Shown one piece after another: positions 20,380-29,590 of a DNA stretch of 64,000 bases. The notes under the pieces were generated by a model. It did not search any database. It was not told the origin of the DNA and worked only from the letters and a program-made list of their open reading frames with translations. Both the position numbers and the translations under genes were made by a program. Source of the stretch: Cohnella algarum (GTDB taxonomy: Bacteria > Bacillota > Bacilli > Paenibacillales > Paenibacillaceae). Where the stretch lies: positions 4,583,001-4,647,000 of the forward strand of contig NZ_JAFHKM010000002.1 of the NCBI RefSeq assembly GCF_016937515.1, written 5' to 3'. Position 1 is the stretch's first letter; each line of letters opens with the position of its first letter.

Positions 20380-20489
20380 TGGCGCTTGATTGGGACGAAT
20401 GACGAATTAATTGTCGAATCAAGCAGGAAAATGTTAGTCGATGTTGAATTAAAAAATTGGCCGATAAAATCGAGAAAGGTGGTGGCATT

Positions 20490-20900
20490 ATGGATTTATT
20501 GAGCGGCGCTTCGTTTCAAAGGCTCGAAGGAGCCGTCAAAGCCGCTACTCTCCGGCAGCAGGTGCTGGCCAACAACATCGCCAATGTCGATACGCCGAAT
20601 TTCAAGCGGTCCGACGTTGTGTTCGAGGAACTGTTGTCGCAGGCTATGGGAACCGGAGCGGAACAGGGCATTTCCGGCATCCGGACCGATCCGAGACATA
20701 TCCCAATCGGGGCATCGGGCGCCATTCCGGCCGCGCAGGTCGTAACGGACGGCACGACGGCCATCACCAATAGCTTGAACAACGTCGATATCGACAAGGA
20801 AATGTCCACGCTCGCAGCCAATCAGCTTCGCTACAACCTGATGATTCAGCAGATCAACCACGACATTTCGATGTACCGGATCGGCATCAAGGGGCAATGA
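20490..20900 (+). CDS. flgB: Flagellar basal-body rod protein FlgB
   Basis: 136 residues. FlgB forms the proximal rod. The conserved rod/hook N-terminal motif VLANNIANVDTPNFKRSDV is present, and the C-terminus LRYNLMIQQINHDISMYRIG is the paired heptad helix. A longer frame opens upstream with TTG, but ATG 20490 follows GAAAGGTGGTG and matches the family start. It is the first gene of the fla/che operon. Confidence 0.96.
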   Translation: MDLLSGASFQRLEGAVKAATLRQQVLANNIANVDTPNFKRSDVVFEELLSQAMGTGAEQGISGIRTDPRHIPIGASGAIPAAQVVTDGTTAITNSLNNVDIDKEMSTLAANQLRYNLMIQQINHDISMYRIGIKGQ

Positions 20901-20933
20901 TAGCGGTGCGAATCGAAGAAGGAGGCATGACAA

Positions 20934-21380
20934 TTGAAGCTTGCGGGATTTGATATCAGCGCGACCGCCCTCACGGCTCAGCGATTGAGAATGGATGTCA
21001 TATCGTCTAACATTGCCAATGCCGAAACGACGAGAGCCTCATATGTCAATGGGGAATTTGTCCCATATCGCCGTAAAATGGTCGTCGTCGAACCGAGCGA
21101 AACGAGCTTTAGCGATATGCTGAACAATCAACTCGGAACGCTCGCCAATCAAGGAGTCAAAGTGACGGCGATCACCGAAGACCAGACTCCGTTCAAGACG
21201 GTGTACAACCCTTCTCATCCGGACGCGAACGCGGACGGAATGGTGAGCATGCCGAACGTGGATATTTTGAAGGAAATGGTCGACATGATTTCGGCAACGC
21301 GTTCCTACGAAGCGAGCGTTACGGCGCTCAACGCTTCCAAAGCGATGTTTACGAAGTCGCTGGAAATAGGGCGCGGCTAA
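20934..21380 (+). CDS. flgC: Flagellar basal-body rod protein FlgC
   Basis: 148 residues, a distal/proximal rod component. RMDVISSNIANAETTRASYV is the rod-family N-terminal motif, and PNVDILKEMVDMISATRSYE is the C-terminal FlgC signature. The start is TTG at 20934, nine bases after GGAGG; no ATG fits. Confidence 0.96.
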   Translation: MKLAGFDISATALTAQRLRMDVISSNIANAETTRASYVNGEFVPYRRKMVVVEPSETSFSDMLNNQLGTLANQGVKVTAITEDQTPFKTVYNPSHPDANADGMVSMPNVDILKEMVDMISATRSYEASVTALNASKAMFTKSLEIGRG

Positions 21381-21432
21381 CGCCCGGAACGGCGGCGCTT
21401 GAACATCATCCGGAAGACAGGAGGGACGAACG

Positions 21433-21741
21433 ATGATTCAAAACCATTTGATCGGGGCAGTGGGGCAAGCGGCATCCGGCATTCCCTTCGCGAGCAAGCC
21501 GACGACGACGCCAGCGGAGGCGACGGAGAGCTTTGCCTCATTTTTGAAATCGGCGCTGGACGGCGTTGCCGCCCAGGAAGCCAACGTACATAAAGTAAAC
21601 GACGCTTTTATTATCGGCGAAGCCGACGTAAACGAAGTGATGATCGCTGCTTCCAAAGCCTCGCTTAGTTTGGAGCTGACTTCCCAAGTCCGCAACAAGG
21701 TGATAGAAGCCTACCAGGAAATTATGCGGATGTCGGTATAG
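21433..21741 (+). CDS. fliE: Flagellar hook-basal body protein FliE
   Basis: 102 residues. FliE joins the MS ring to the rod. [20 protein letters not shown] and the C-terminal [20 protein letters not shown] with EIMRMSV are typical. The start ATG at 21433 follows AGGAGGGACGAACG. Confidence 0.95.
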   Translation: MIQNHLIGAVGQAASGIPFASKPTTTPAEATESFASFLKSALDGVAAQEANVHKVNDAFIIGEADVNEVMIAASKASLSLELTSQVRNKVIEAYQEIMRMSV

Positions 21742-21784
21742 TCGCGCCATTTTGTTGCAGCAAAGCTAGCAGTGAGGTGAAATC

Positions 21785-23356
21785 GTGAGCGAGAGATGGG
21801 CCCGGATCCGGGAGAAGTGGTTAAGCTTTTGGAACCAGTACAGCAAGAAGCAGAAATGGATGCTGGCTTCATCGGCTGCTTTTTTGGTCATTACGATCAT
21901 TGTATTGACTTACGTATTTACGAGGACCGAATACGAGCTGGCGTTTCAGGATTTGGACAGCGCCGATGCGGCGGCCATTACCGAGTATTTGGACGGAAGC
22001 GGCATCCCGTACAAGCTTGGCAGCGGGGGCACGAGCATTTCCGTTCCGAGCGCCGACGCCTCCAAAGTCAAAATCGCCGTTGGCTCCCAAGGTCTCGTTC
22101 AAAACGGTTCGTTGGGTTTTGCGGAGATGAGCAACAACTCGTCGATGATCGGCACGACCGATCAAGAGTTCGAAGTCAAGTATCGCAACGCCCTGAACGG
22201 AGAGATTCAGCAGCTGCTGCTCGGCATGCAAGGCATTCAGAAGGCGAAAGTGCTTGTCAATCTCCCCGAAGAGAGCGTCTTTCTGAACGATTCGGAACGC
22301 GAACGCGCCACCGCGTCGGTCATGCTGACGTTCAAACCGAGCTTCCGCCCTTCCCAGGAGGAAATCGACAGCTACTTCAATCTGGTCAAGACTTCCGTCC
22401 CGAATTTAAGCGTGGAAGACATTACCATCACGAGCCAAAATTCGCAGCTCACCCCGTCCGCCGCGATCGGCGGAACCGGCGCGGTCAGCGGAACGCTTCT
22501 CGACCAGCAGTTCGAAGTGCAGCGCAAATTCGAGAACGGGATCAAAAACAATATCCAGCAATTCCTCTCCACGCTGGTCGGGATGGACAGCATGGTCGTC
22601 AGCGTCGTATCCTCGCTTAATTTCGACCAGAAGACGATGCAGGAGCAATTGGTTCAACCGTTGGAAAACAACGACAACCGCGGCATCATCATCAGCGAGT
22701 CCAACACGTCGGAAAGCTACGAAGGCACCGACGGCGCAGCTGGCGGCGTAGCCGGTACGGGAGAGACCGACATTACGAATTATCCGTCCGGAGGCGGTTC
22801 GACGGGAACGACGAGCGAACGGACGTCCACGACGACGAACTACGAGCCGAGCCGGGTCACGACTAACACGACGTTCGCCCCTTACCAGGTCAAGGACCTG
22901 TCCGTCAGCGTCGCGCTCGATTCTTCGAAGGTGACGCCGGAAACGCAGCAGGCGATCCAACAAAAGCTGGTCAACGACGTGCGCACGCTGTTGGCCGATT
23001 CCGGACAAGACTTGTCCGCGGAGGCGATGGCAAACCGGGTCTCCGTCATTACGCAGACGTTCGATGCGGCCGCAGACGAATCGTCCGGCATTTCGGCATC
23101 GACCTATTGGCTGGCGGGCTTGGGCGTTCTGGCGCTCGCGCTGCTCGCAGGCGGCGGATATTTCGTTTACCGCAGACGCAAAGCCGCTCGGGAAGCCGAA
23201 GCGGTGCCTGAAGATGTGCCGCGCGTCGAACTTCCGACGATCGACATCGACAGCGTTTCGAGCGAAAGCCAAGTTCGAAAGCAGCTGGAAGGATTGGCCA
23301 AGCGCAAGCCGGACGAATTCGTCAATTTGCTCCGGACGTGGCTTGTGGATGAATAG
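21785..23356 (+). CDS. fliF: Flagellar MS-ring protein FliF
   Basis: 523 residues. FliF forms the membrane-embedded MS ring. Two transmembrane segments frame a large external part: about residues 26-46 (WMLASSAAFLVITIIVLTYV) and about 443-462 (WLAGLGVLALALLAGGGYFV). The YscJ-like ring-building domain includes LLLGMQGIQKAKVLVNLPEE. The C-terminal cytoplasmic tail that binds FliG ends QVRKQLEGLAKRKPDEFVNL. The start is GTG at 21785 after AGTGAGGTG. The extracellular loop at about residues 310-355 is a Ser/Thr/Gly-rich low-complexity stretch. Confidence 0.96.
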   Translation: MSERWARIREKWLSFWNQYSKKQKWMLASSAAFLVITIIVLTYVFTRTEYELAFQDLDSADAAAITEYLDGSGIPYKLGSGGTSISVPSADASKVKIAVGSQGLVQNGSLGFAEMSNNSSMIGTTDQEFEVKYRNALNGEIQQLLLGMQGIQKAKVLVNLPEESVFLNDSERERATASVMLTFKPSFRPSQEEIDSYFNLVKTSVPNLSVEDITITSQNSQLTPSAAIGGTGAVSGTLLDQQFEVQRKFENGIKNNIQQFLSTLVGMDSMVVSVVSSLNFDQKTMQEQLVQPLENNDNRGIIISESNTSESYEGTDGAAGGVAGTGETDITNYPSGGGSTGTTSERTSTTTNYEPSRVTTNTTFAPYQVKDLSVSVALDSSKVTPETQQAIQQKLVNDVRTLLADSGQDLSAEAMANRVSVITQTFDAAADESSGISASTYWLAGLGVLALALLAGGGYFVYRRRKAAREAEAVPEDVPRVELPTIDIDSVSSESQVRKQLEGLAKRKPDEFVNLLRTWLVDE

Positions 23357-23368
23357 AGGTGGCGGGTT

Positions 23369-24385
23369 ATGGCTAAAACGGGTCAGTATCAATTAAGCGG
23401 AAGGCAGAAAGCGGCCATTCTGCTCATTACGCTCGGGCCGGAAGTATCCGCTCAAGTGTTCAAGCATTTGCGGGACGACGAGATCGAGCAGCTGACGCTC
23501 GAAATCGCCAACGTCCGCAAAGTCGATTCGATGGAGAAAGAGCAGATTTTGGCGGAGTTCCATCAGATCTGCATCGCGCAGGAATACATTTCGCAGGGCG
23601 GCATCGCGTATGCGAAGGAAATTCTGGAGAAGGCGCTCGGTTCGCAGAAAGCGAGCGACATTCTCAATCGTTTGACGGCTACGCTGCAGGTACGGCCTTT
23701 CGATTTTGCCCGCAAGGCGGAACCGACGCAAATTTTGAACTTTATTCAAAACGAAAACCCGCAAACGATCGCGCTTGTGCTTTCCTACTTGCAGCCCGAT
23801 CAATCCTCGGCCGTGCTCTCGTCGCTTCCGCAGGACAAGCAGGCGGACGTGGCGAGAAGGATCGCCCTGATGGACAGCACGTCACCGGAAGTGATCGCCC
23901 AGGTCGAACGGGTCCTGGAGCAAAAGCTGTCGGCGACGGTAACGCAGGATTACACGAACGCCGGCGGCATCGAATCGATCGTGCAAATTTTGAACGGCGT
24001 CGACCGGGGGACGGAGCGGACGATTTTGGACGCGCTGGAAATCCAGGACCCGGAGCTCGCCGAAGAAATCAAAAAGCGGATGTTCGTGTTCGAGGACATC
24101 GTCAATTTGGACAACCGCTCGATCCAGCGCATTATCCGGGACATCGAAAATGCCGATTTGCAGCTCGCGCTCAAGGTCGCCAGCGAGGAAGTGCGCGAAG
24201 CGATTTTCCGCAACATGTCCAAACGCATGTCGGAAACGTTCAAGGAAGAAATGGAATACATGGGGCCGGTTCGGCTTCGGGACGTCGAGGAAGCGCAGAC
24301 GCGCATCGTAGCGACGATCCGCAGACTGGAAGAAGCGGGCGAGATCATTATCGCTCGAGGCGGAGGCGACGATATCATTGTCTAA
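23369..24385 (+). CDS. fliG: Flagellar motor switch protein FliG
   Basis: 338 residues. FliG is the rotor protein on which MotA acts. SGRQKAAILLITLGPEVSAQ opens the family; the middle domain carries the EHPQTIA-like NPQTIALVLSYLQPDQSSAV; the C-terminal torque helix MFVFEDIVNLDNRSIQRIIR contains the charged residues expected there. It starts 12 bases after fliF and overlaps fliH by eight bases. Confidence 0.97.
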   Translation: MAKTGQYQLSGRQKAAILLITLGPEVSAQVFKHLRDDEIEQLTLEIANVRKVDSMEKEQILAEFHQICIAQEYISQGGIAYAKEILEKALGSQKASDILNRLTATLQVRPFDFARKAEPTQILNFIQNENPQTIALVLSYLQPDQSSAVLSSLPQDKQADVARRIALMDSTSPEVIAQVERVLEQKLSATVTQDYTNAGGIESIVQILNGVDRGTERTILDALEIQDPELAEEIKKRMFVFEDIVNLDNRSIQRIIRDIENADLQLALKVASEEVREAIFRNMSKRMSETFKEEMEYMGPVRLRDVEEAQTRIVATIRRLEEAGEIIIARGGGDDIIV

Positions 24386-25220
24386 TCTGATCAAATCCTC
24401 CCATGTCATACCGTTGGAAGATTTGAAACGAATCGAGCTGCTGCGAAAGGCAACAAGTCCCAAAAATATTTCAGATTCCGACAATGCGAACGAAGGAGAT
24501 TCGACGATTGATGTCGAAACAGTGTCGTTAAGGGATCAAATTTTGCGGGATGCCGAGCAAACCGCGGAACAAATCATTGCCGAAGCTCGCGAAACGGCCG
24601 ACCGGCTGCGATCGGAGGCTCAGGAGCAGGCGGATGTCTGGTGGCAGCAACGGCGTCAGGAAGACGAACAAGTCGTGGAACAATCGCGAGCGGCCGGTTA
24701 CGACGCGGGCTACGCGCAGGGCGCGGAGGATGCGGAGCGCGCGGTACGCGGCGAATGGGAGTCCAGACTCCAGGACGCGGGAACTATCGTTCGTCAGGCC
24801 TATGCGGCCAAAGACGATATCATCCGGGACGCAGAGCATTTCCTTGTCGAACTAAGCTGCAAAATCGCCGAGAAAGTGCTTGCCCGCCAGTTCGAGCAGC
24901 AGCCCGAGCTGACGATCGAGCTGATCAAGAAAGCTTTGACAAGGCGAAAGGAACAGGGCGTGATCACGCTGTGCGTCGCGCCGTCGCAATTCGCCTTTGT
25001 CCGGGCGTCGAAGGAAGAACTTGCGCTTTTGGTCGATTCCCAGGCGGAGCTGCAAATCGTCCCCGACGTTTCGGTCGCCGAAGGCGGCTGCGTCATTCGT
25101 TCCTCCTTCGGGAGCATCGACGCCCGAATCGACACGCAGATGGCTTCGATAAGACAAGAGCTGCTTCGGGTGGCGGCCCAATCTTCCGAGGAGAGGGAAA
25201 CCGATGAGCAGAACGCTTGA
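24378..25220 (+). CDS. fliH: Flagellar assembly protein FliH
   Basis: 280 residues. FliH is the negative regulator and stator-like partner of the export ATPase FliI. The central region (about residues 60-125) is a charged heptad-rich coiled coil with alanine/glutamate repeats (RDAEQTAEQIIAEARETADR), as in FliH/YscL and the V-ATPase E subunit; the C-terminus DVSVAEGGCVIRSSFGSIDA is the conserved end domain. The start TTG at 24378 lies inside the end of fliG, which implies translational coupling. The end overlaps fliI by 17 bases. Confidence 0.92.
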   Translation: MSNLIKSSHVIPLEDLKRIELLRKATSPKNISDSDNANEGDSTIDVETVSLRDQILRDAEQTAEQIIAEARETADRLRSEAQEQADVWWQQRRQEDEQVVEQSRAAGYDAGYAQGAEDAERAVRGEWESRLQDAGTIVRQAYAAKDDIIRDAEHFLVELSCKIAEKVLARQFEQQPELTIELIKKALTRRKEQGVITLCVAPSQFAFVRASKEELALLVDSQAELQIVPDVSVAEGGCVIRSSFGSIDARIDTQMASIRQELLRVAAQSSEERETDEQNA

Positions 25221-26526
25221 CGCTTCCAAGTATTCGGAGGCGCTGCAGCACTTGGACCCTGTCAAGGTCAACGGCAAGGTGACCCAGATCATAGGTCTTA
25301 CGGTGGAGTCCGAAGGGCCTGACGCAGGCATCGGCGACGTATGCACGATTCATCCGCTGAAGGGCGGAGAACCGATTTTGGCCGAAGTGGTCGGATTTCG
25401 CGACAATCGAGTGCTGTTGATGCCGTTGGGCGATCTGCATTCGGTCGGCCCGGGTTGCGAAGTCGTGACGACGGGCAGGCCGCTGACGGTGCAGGTCGGG
25501 TCCGAACTGCTCGGCAAAGTGCTGGACGGGCTCGGACGTCCCCTTGACGGAAGCCGGCTGCCCGGCCGAATGGCGCATTATTCGACCCATAACAGTCCCG
25601 GCAATCCGCTGCTCAGGCCGCGCGTCGTCGAACCTCTCGGAACCGGCGTCCGCTGCATCGACGGGTTGCTGACGGTCGGACAAGGCCAGCGCGTCGGGAT
25701 CTTCGCGGGATCCGGCGTCGGAAAAAGCACGCTCCTCGGCATGGTCGCCCGCAACACGTCGGCCGACGTCAATGTGATCGCGCTCGTCGGCGAACGCGGC
25801 CGCGAGGTGCTCGAATTCATCGAGCGGGACCTCGGCCCGGAAGGGCTCGCGCGTTCGGTCGTCGTCGTGGCGACGTCCGATCAGCCGGCGCTGATCCGGA
25901 TCAAGGGCGCGCTGATCGCCACCACGATCGCCGAATATTTTCGCGATCGCGGGCTGAACGTCATGCTGATGATGGATTCCGTCACCCGCTACGCGATGGC
26001 GATGCGCGAGGTCGGACTCGCCATCGGCGAGCCGCCGGCTACACGCGGCTACACGCCTTCGGTTTTCGCTTCGCTGCCGAAGCTGCTGGAACGGGCCGGC
26101 ACCGGCCCGAACGGATCGATTACCGCCTTCTATACGGTACTCGTCGACGGCGACGACATGAACGAACCGATCGCGGATGCGGTCCGCGGCATTTTGGACG
26201 GTCATATCGTGCTCAGCCGGCAGCTCGCGAACAAGGGACATTTTCCCGCGATCGACGTGCTGGCGAGCGTCAGCCGGGTCATGAAGGACATCGTTTCCGG
26301 CGAGCAGCAGGACGCGGCGGAACAGCTTAAGCGATTGCTCTCTATTTATAAAGATTCGGAAGACCTGATCAATATTGGGGCGTACCAGCGCGGATCGAAT
26401 CCGGAAATTGATAAATCGATCCAGTTTATCGACTCGATCAACCGGTTTACCCGGCAAAAGACGACCGAAAAAGTCACGCTATCGGAAGTTCAGGAGCGTT
26501 TGGTCATCGATTTTTACAAGAGATGA
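25204..26526 (+). CDS. fliI: Flagellum-specific export ATPase FliI
   Basis: 440 residues. The hexameric F1-beta-like ATPase energises unloading of export substrates. Walker A is GIFAGSGVGKSTLLGMVARN, Walker B is LNVMLMMDSVTRYAMAMREV, and the conserved LVDGDDMNEPIADAVRGILD and GHIVLSRQLANKGHFPAIDV follow. Start ATG 25204 lies in the end of fliH after GAGGAGAGGG. Confidence 0.98.
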   Translation: MSRTLDASKYSEALQHLDPVKVNGKVTQIIGLTVESEGPDAGIGDVCTIHPLKGGEPILAEVVGFRDNRVLLMPLGDLHSVGPGCEVVTTGRPLTVQVGSELLGKVLDGLGRPLDGSRLPGRMAHYSTHNSPGNPLLRPRVVEPLGTGVRCIDGLLTVGQGQRVGIFAGSGVGKSTLLGMVARNTSADVNVIALVGERGREVLEFIERDLGPEGLARSVVVVATSDQPALIRIKGALIATTIAEYFRDRGLNVMLMMDSVTRYAMAMREVGLAIGEPPATRGYTPSVFASLPKLLERAGTGPNGSITAFYTVLVDGDDMNEPIADAVRGILDGHIVLSRQLANKGHFPAIDVLASVSRVMKDIVSGEQQDAAEQLKRLLSIYKDSEDLINIGAYQRGSNPEIDKSIQFIDSINRFTRQKTTEKVTLSEVQERLVIDFYKR

Positions 26527-26537
26527 GGTCATGATGG

Positions 26538-26984
26538 GTGAAATTTCGTTATCCTTTGCAAAAGATCGTCGATCTGAAGGAAAGCGAGAAGTCGATGGCT
26601 GAATGGGAGTACGCTTCCGCAATCGGAAATCTTCGCAAGGAAGAGCACATGCTGGAAACGCTGCGAAGGGAGAGGGAGGAAGCCGAACGCAGGCTGTTCG
26701 AGCAAGCCCAACGACCGACGGCGCTGTCCGAATTGCAGCGCATGCAGCAGACGATCGAATGGCTCGACAAAGGGATCCGCAAGCAGATCGAAATTGTCCG
26801 CCAGGCCGAAAGGCAAACGGCCGAACGAAGAGACCGGCTAACCGACAAAATGGTGGACGAAAAAGTCTGGCACAATGCGAGAGACAAGGCGCTTCAGCGT
26901 TTTCGCCATGAAGCTTTGCAGCGCGAACAGAACGAATTGGACGAAATGGCGATTATGCGCTCGGCCGCGGCCGCCCGCGGTTGA
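26538..26984 (+). CDS. fliJ: Flagellar export chaperone FliJ
   Basis: 148 residues, almost entirely one charged antiparallel coiled coil (RYPLQKIVDLKESEKSMAEW then long Glu/Arg/Gln heptads). FliJ resembles the gamma stalk of F1 ATPase and links FliI to the FlhA gate. The start is GTG at 26538, with GAGGTCATGATGG in front. It follows fliI by 11 bases. Confidence 0.92.
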   Translation: MKFRYPLQKIVDLKESEKSMAEWEYASAIGNLRKEEHMLETLRREREEAERRLFEQAQRPTALSELQRMQQTIEWLDKGIRKQIEIVRQAERQTAERRDRLTDKMVDEKVWHNARDKALQRFRHEALQREQNELDEMAIMRSAAAARG

Positions 26985-27035
26985 TAGAGCCGGAGGCCGC
27001 AACCCGAGTCGAATGGTTGAAAGGAAGGGGATAAC

Positions 27036-27959
27036 GTGGCGAATGCAGACGTGGAAAAAAGCGGGTATTCCGGTTTCGAGCGGTTCCTCTTTTTTCTGAC
27101 CCCCATATTGTTTACGGCTGTATTATTAGGCATTTTGCTTATCGTGTTCAACCCGAACTGGCGCCAGGGGGCGCTTGAAGTCGGCAACAAAATCCCGCTT
27201 TTGAACGCGGTGCTCCCGGAACCTTCGGGTGCAGCGGAAGGCGGGGGAGAGGTCGATACCGACCAGCTCACAGTTGACAATGCAAAGGAGAAAGTTGACG
27301 AACTAAGGGCTCAGCTCGCCGAGCAGGAAGCGGCATTGCAGCAGACGACGGCGCAGGCGACCGCCCAGCAGCAGACAATCGCAAACCTGGAAGCCCAAAT
27401 CGCGGCGCTGACCGAACAAAACGAGCAGCAGGCGATCACGGCGGAGGAATACGAGGCGCGCATTCGATCGCTGGCGGATATGTACGGGAAGATGACGGCC
27501 AGCAAGGCGGCTCCGATTCTGGAAAGCATGACGCTCGAAGAAGCGGCGCTCGTTCTCGGAGCGATGAACGATAACGCCCGCGGCCGGATTCTGGAAAGGA
27601 TGACGCCCGCCGTCGCGGCCGAAGTGACGACCCGGCTGAAAGACGCCGATTCGGTGGCGGATCAGCAAATCGCGGCGCTGCAGGCGAGAATCCGGGAGCT
27701 TGAGCAGCAAAGCAATTCCGATACGTCGACGCTCGATACGGCGCAGCTGAAGCAGACGTTCACGTCGATGGATCCCGCCAGCGCGGCCAATCTGTTGCTG
27801 GAAATGGCGTCGACGGATCAAAGCAAGGCGCTGCGCATTCTGGGAGCGCTTGAAGATGCGACGCGCTCGAGCATTTTGTCGGCGATGTCCTCCTTGTCGA
27901 CCGAAGACAACAAAACGGCGGCAAGCTTGATTGCCAAGCTCATGCCCGCAAATCCATAA
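27036..27959 (+). CDS. YlxF/MotE-like protein with two MgtE-N-like repeats
   Basis: 307 residues. A hydrophobic segment at about residues 18-42 (FFLTPILFTAVLLGILLIVF) anchors it to the membrane, followed by a coiled coil (about 80-140, KEKVDELRAQLAEQEAALQQ). Two related helical repeats come next, MTLEEAALVLGAMNDNARGR and MDPASAANLLLEMASTDQSK, resembling the MgtE N-terminal domain as in MotE/YlxF proteins. It occupies the ylxF position between fliJ and fliK. In other bacteria MotE chaperones MotC or the motor; the role in Firmicutes is uncertain. Start GTG 27036 after AAGGAAGGGG. Confidence 0.85.
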   Translation: MANADVEKSGYSGFERFLFFLTPILFTAVLLGILLIVFNPNWRQGALEVGNKIPLLNAVLPEPSGAAEGGGEVDTDQLTVDNAKEKVDELRAQLAEQEAALQQTTAQATAQQQTIANLEAQIAALTEQNEQQAITAEEYEARIRSLADMYGKMTASKAAPILESMTLEEAALVLGAMNDNARGRILERMTPAVAAEVTTRLKDADSVADQQIAALQARIRELEQQSNSDTSTLDTAQLKQTFTSMDPASAANLLLEMASTDQSKALRILGALEDATRSSILSAMSSLSTEDNKTAASLIAKLMPANP

Positions 27960-28014
27960 TTGGTAGCTTCATCCCGCTGGATGCCTTCGATTTCTCGAGG
28001 AAGGAGGTGAGATT

Positions 28015-29568
28015 ATGGCTATGAACGTTAATTTATTTCCGACCGTGACCGGGACTGCGAATTCGGCAGGCGGAAGCGGGGCATCGCAAGGAAGCGGATC
28101 GGGCAAGGCGACGAACGCCGGCGGATTCGCGGGAGCGCTTGTCGAAGCGATCGGCGGCGAACCGGCGATCGAATCCGGAACTCAGGCGATGCCGATTAGC
28201 GCGGCTTTGCTGTTCGGGACGCTGACCGAAGCGGCCGATTCGTCCGATCCGTCGGGAGAGAAGGCGGAAGGCGAAGTCGATGCATCCGCTTTGCTTTCGC
28301 TTCTGGGAGAGCTTATCGCGAAATTGCAAGCGTCGCTTCAAGGCGATCAAGCGGAGAGCGATAGCGAGCAACATCAGGAAAACGCCGATTTGCTGGCGGC
28401 GATCCAGGCGTTTCTCGTACAGTTGCAGCCCGCGGCGACGGTCGATCCCGACGCTTCCGGAATTCCGCTGAACGGACAGGCTGGCGAAGCCGAAATTGCA
28501 GCGCTTCCGGATGACGTGCTGTCGGCATTGCTTGTCCGGTCGGAACAATTGTCGAAGCAGCTCGACGGAAAAAACGTTACGCCGGGGACGGCCGCGCAGT
28601 TTGCGGACCAAGTGATGAAGGCGGCGGCTATGTTGTCGCAAGCGGACGCCGCGAAGAACGCGGTTGTCGCGGGCCCTGCCCAGGATGTTTTGCCGGACGT
28701 TCCGGGTACGCCGGAAACGGCGCAGGAGCAACCGGGCAAAACGGCGCCTTCTTTATCGGACGCAAATTCGGCGAAAGCAGCGAGCGTCGCCGACGGCATC
28801 AAGTCCGCAGTCGAATCGCCGGAAACGGCATTGCAGCGGCAACCAGTCGCCGAGGCGGCGAATCCGCCGGAAACGGGGCGCAAAGTCGCGGCATTCCGCG
28901 AGCCGTTTGTGATGTGGAATTGGGCCGCCGAAGCGGACGCCGAATTGCCGGATTCGAACGCGGCGATCGTAAGCGGCGCGACCGAAGCCGGGCAAGCGGA
29001 CAATGAAGCGAATTCGTTTGCGTTGCCGCTGTTCAACGGGGCTTCCGGCGCGGTAAAAGAAGCCGCCGTGCAGCCAAGCGTTCCGACCCAGGTGCCCGTT
29101 CAGCAGTTTGCCCGCGAAATCGGAGGCTTCCTCGTCAAGCAATTCGTCCTGCTCAACGGCAACGGAATGACCGAAGCGAAAATTTCGCTGCATCCCGAGC
29201 ATTTGGGACATGTCGACGTCCGGATCGTCATGCAGGATGGGCAAATGACGGCGCAGTTCGTCGCTCAGAACGAGTCGGCCAAAGAGCTGATCGAAAATCA
29301 GCTGGGCTTGCTTCGCACCTCGTTGCTGAATCAGGATATTCGGGTCGAGCGCATCGAAGTCACGGTGCAGCACGCGGAATTGCAGGATCCGGCAGCGTAC
29401 CAGGAGCAAGAGCGCCGCGAATCGAACTCGGGCCGCGATAGCGGCGGTTCCGCCGGGACCGGCGGGGACGCTTCCCTTGAAGACGCAGGCGAATTCGAAG
29501 AGGAACTTAATCGTTCGAGCGGTTTAAGGGAGGCCGGCTACGGCAGCTCGCTGAACGTGACCGCATAA
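28015..29568 (+). CDS. fliK: Flagellar hook-length control protein FliK
   Basis: 517 residues. FliK is exported as a molecular ruler and makes FlhB switch substrate class. Its N-terminal 340 residues are low-complexity, rich in Ala, Gln, Glu and Gly. The C-terminal Flg_hook domain contains FAREIGGFLVKQFVLLNGNG, SLHPEHLGHVDVRIVMQDGQ and ESAKELIENQLGLLRTSLLN. A Gly/Ser/Glu-rich tail ends the protein. The ATG at 28015 follows AAGGAGGTGAG; ATG 28021 is a possible alternative. Confidence 0.92.
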   Translation: MAMNVNLFPTVTGTANSAGGSGASQGSGSGKATNAGGFAGALVEAIGGEPAIESGTQAMPISAALLFGTLTEAADSSDPSGEKAEGEVDASALLSLLGELIAKLQASLQGDQAESDSEQHQENADLLAAIQAFLVQLQPAATVDPDASGIPLNGQAGEAEIAALPDDVLSALLVRSEQLSKQLDGKNVTPGTAAQFADQVMKAAAMLSQADAAKNAVVAGPAQDVLPDVPGTPETAQEQPGKTAPSLSDANSAKAASVADGIKSAVESPETALQRQPVAEAANPPETGRKVAAFREPFVMWNWAAEADAELPDSNAAIVSGATEAGQADNEANSFALPLFNGASGAVKEAAVQPSVPTQVPVQQFAREIGGFLVKQFVLLNGNGMTEAKISLHPEHLGHVDVRIVMQDGQMTAQFVAQNESAKELIENQLGLLRTSLLNQDIRVERIEVTVQHAELQDPAAYQEQERRESNSGRDSGGSAGTGGDASLEDAGEFEEELNRSSGLREAGYGSSLNVTA

Positions 29569-29590
29569 ACGAACGAAGGGGGTGAAGCGA

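Noticed and set aside
20438..20470. A SigD promoter (GCCGATAA) or SigA promoter directly before flgB
   Set aside because: TAAA lies only about six bases upstream of CCGATAA instead of about 15, TTGAAT-TAAAAT have a 14-base spacer, and the start would fall within the flgB ribosome site.
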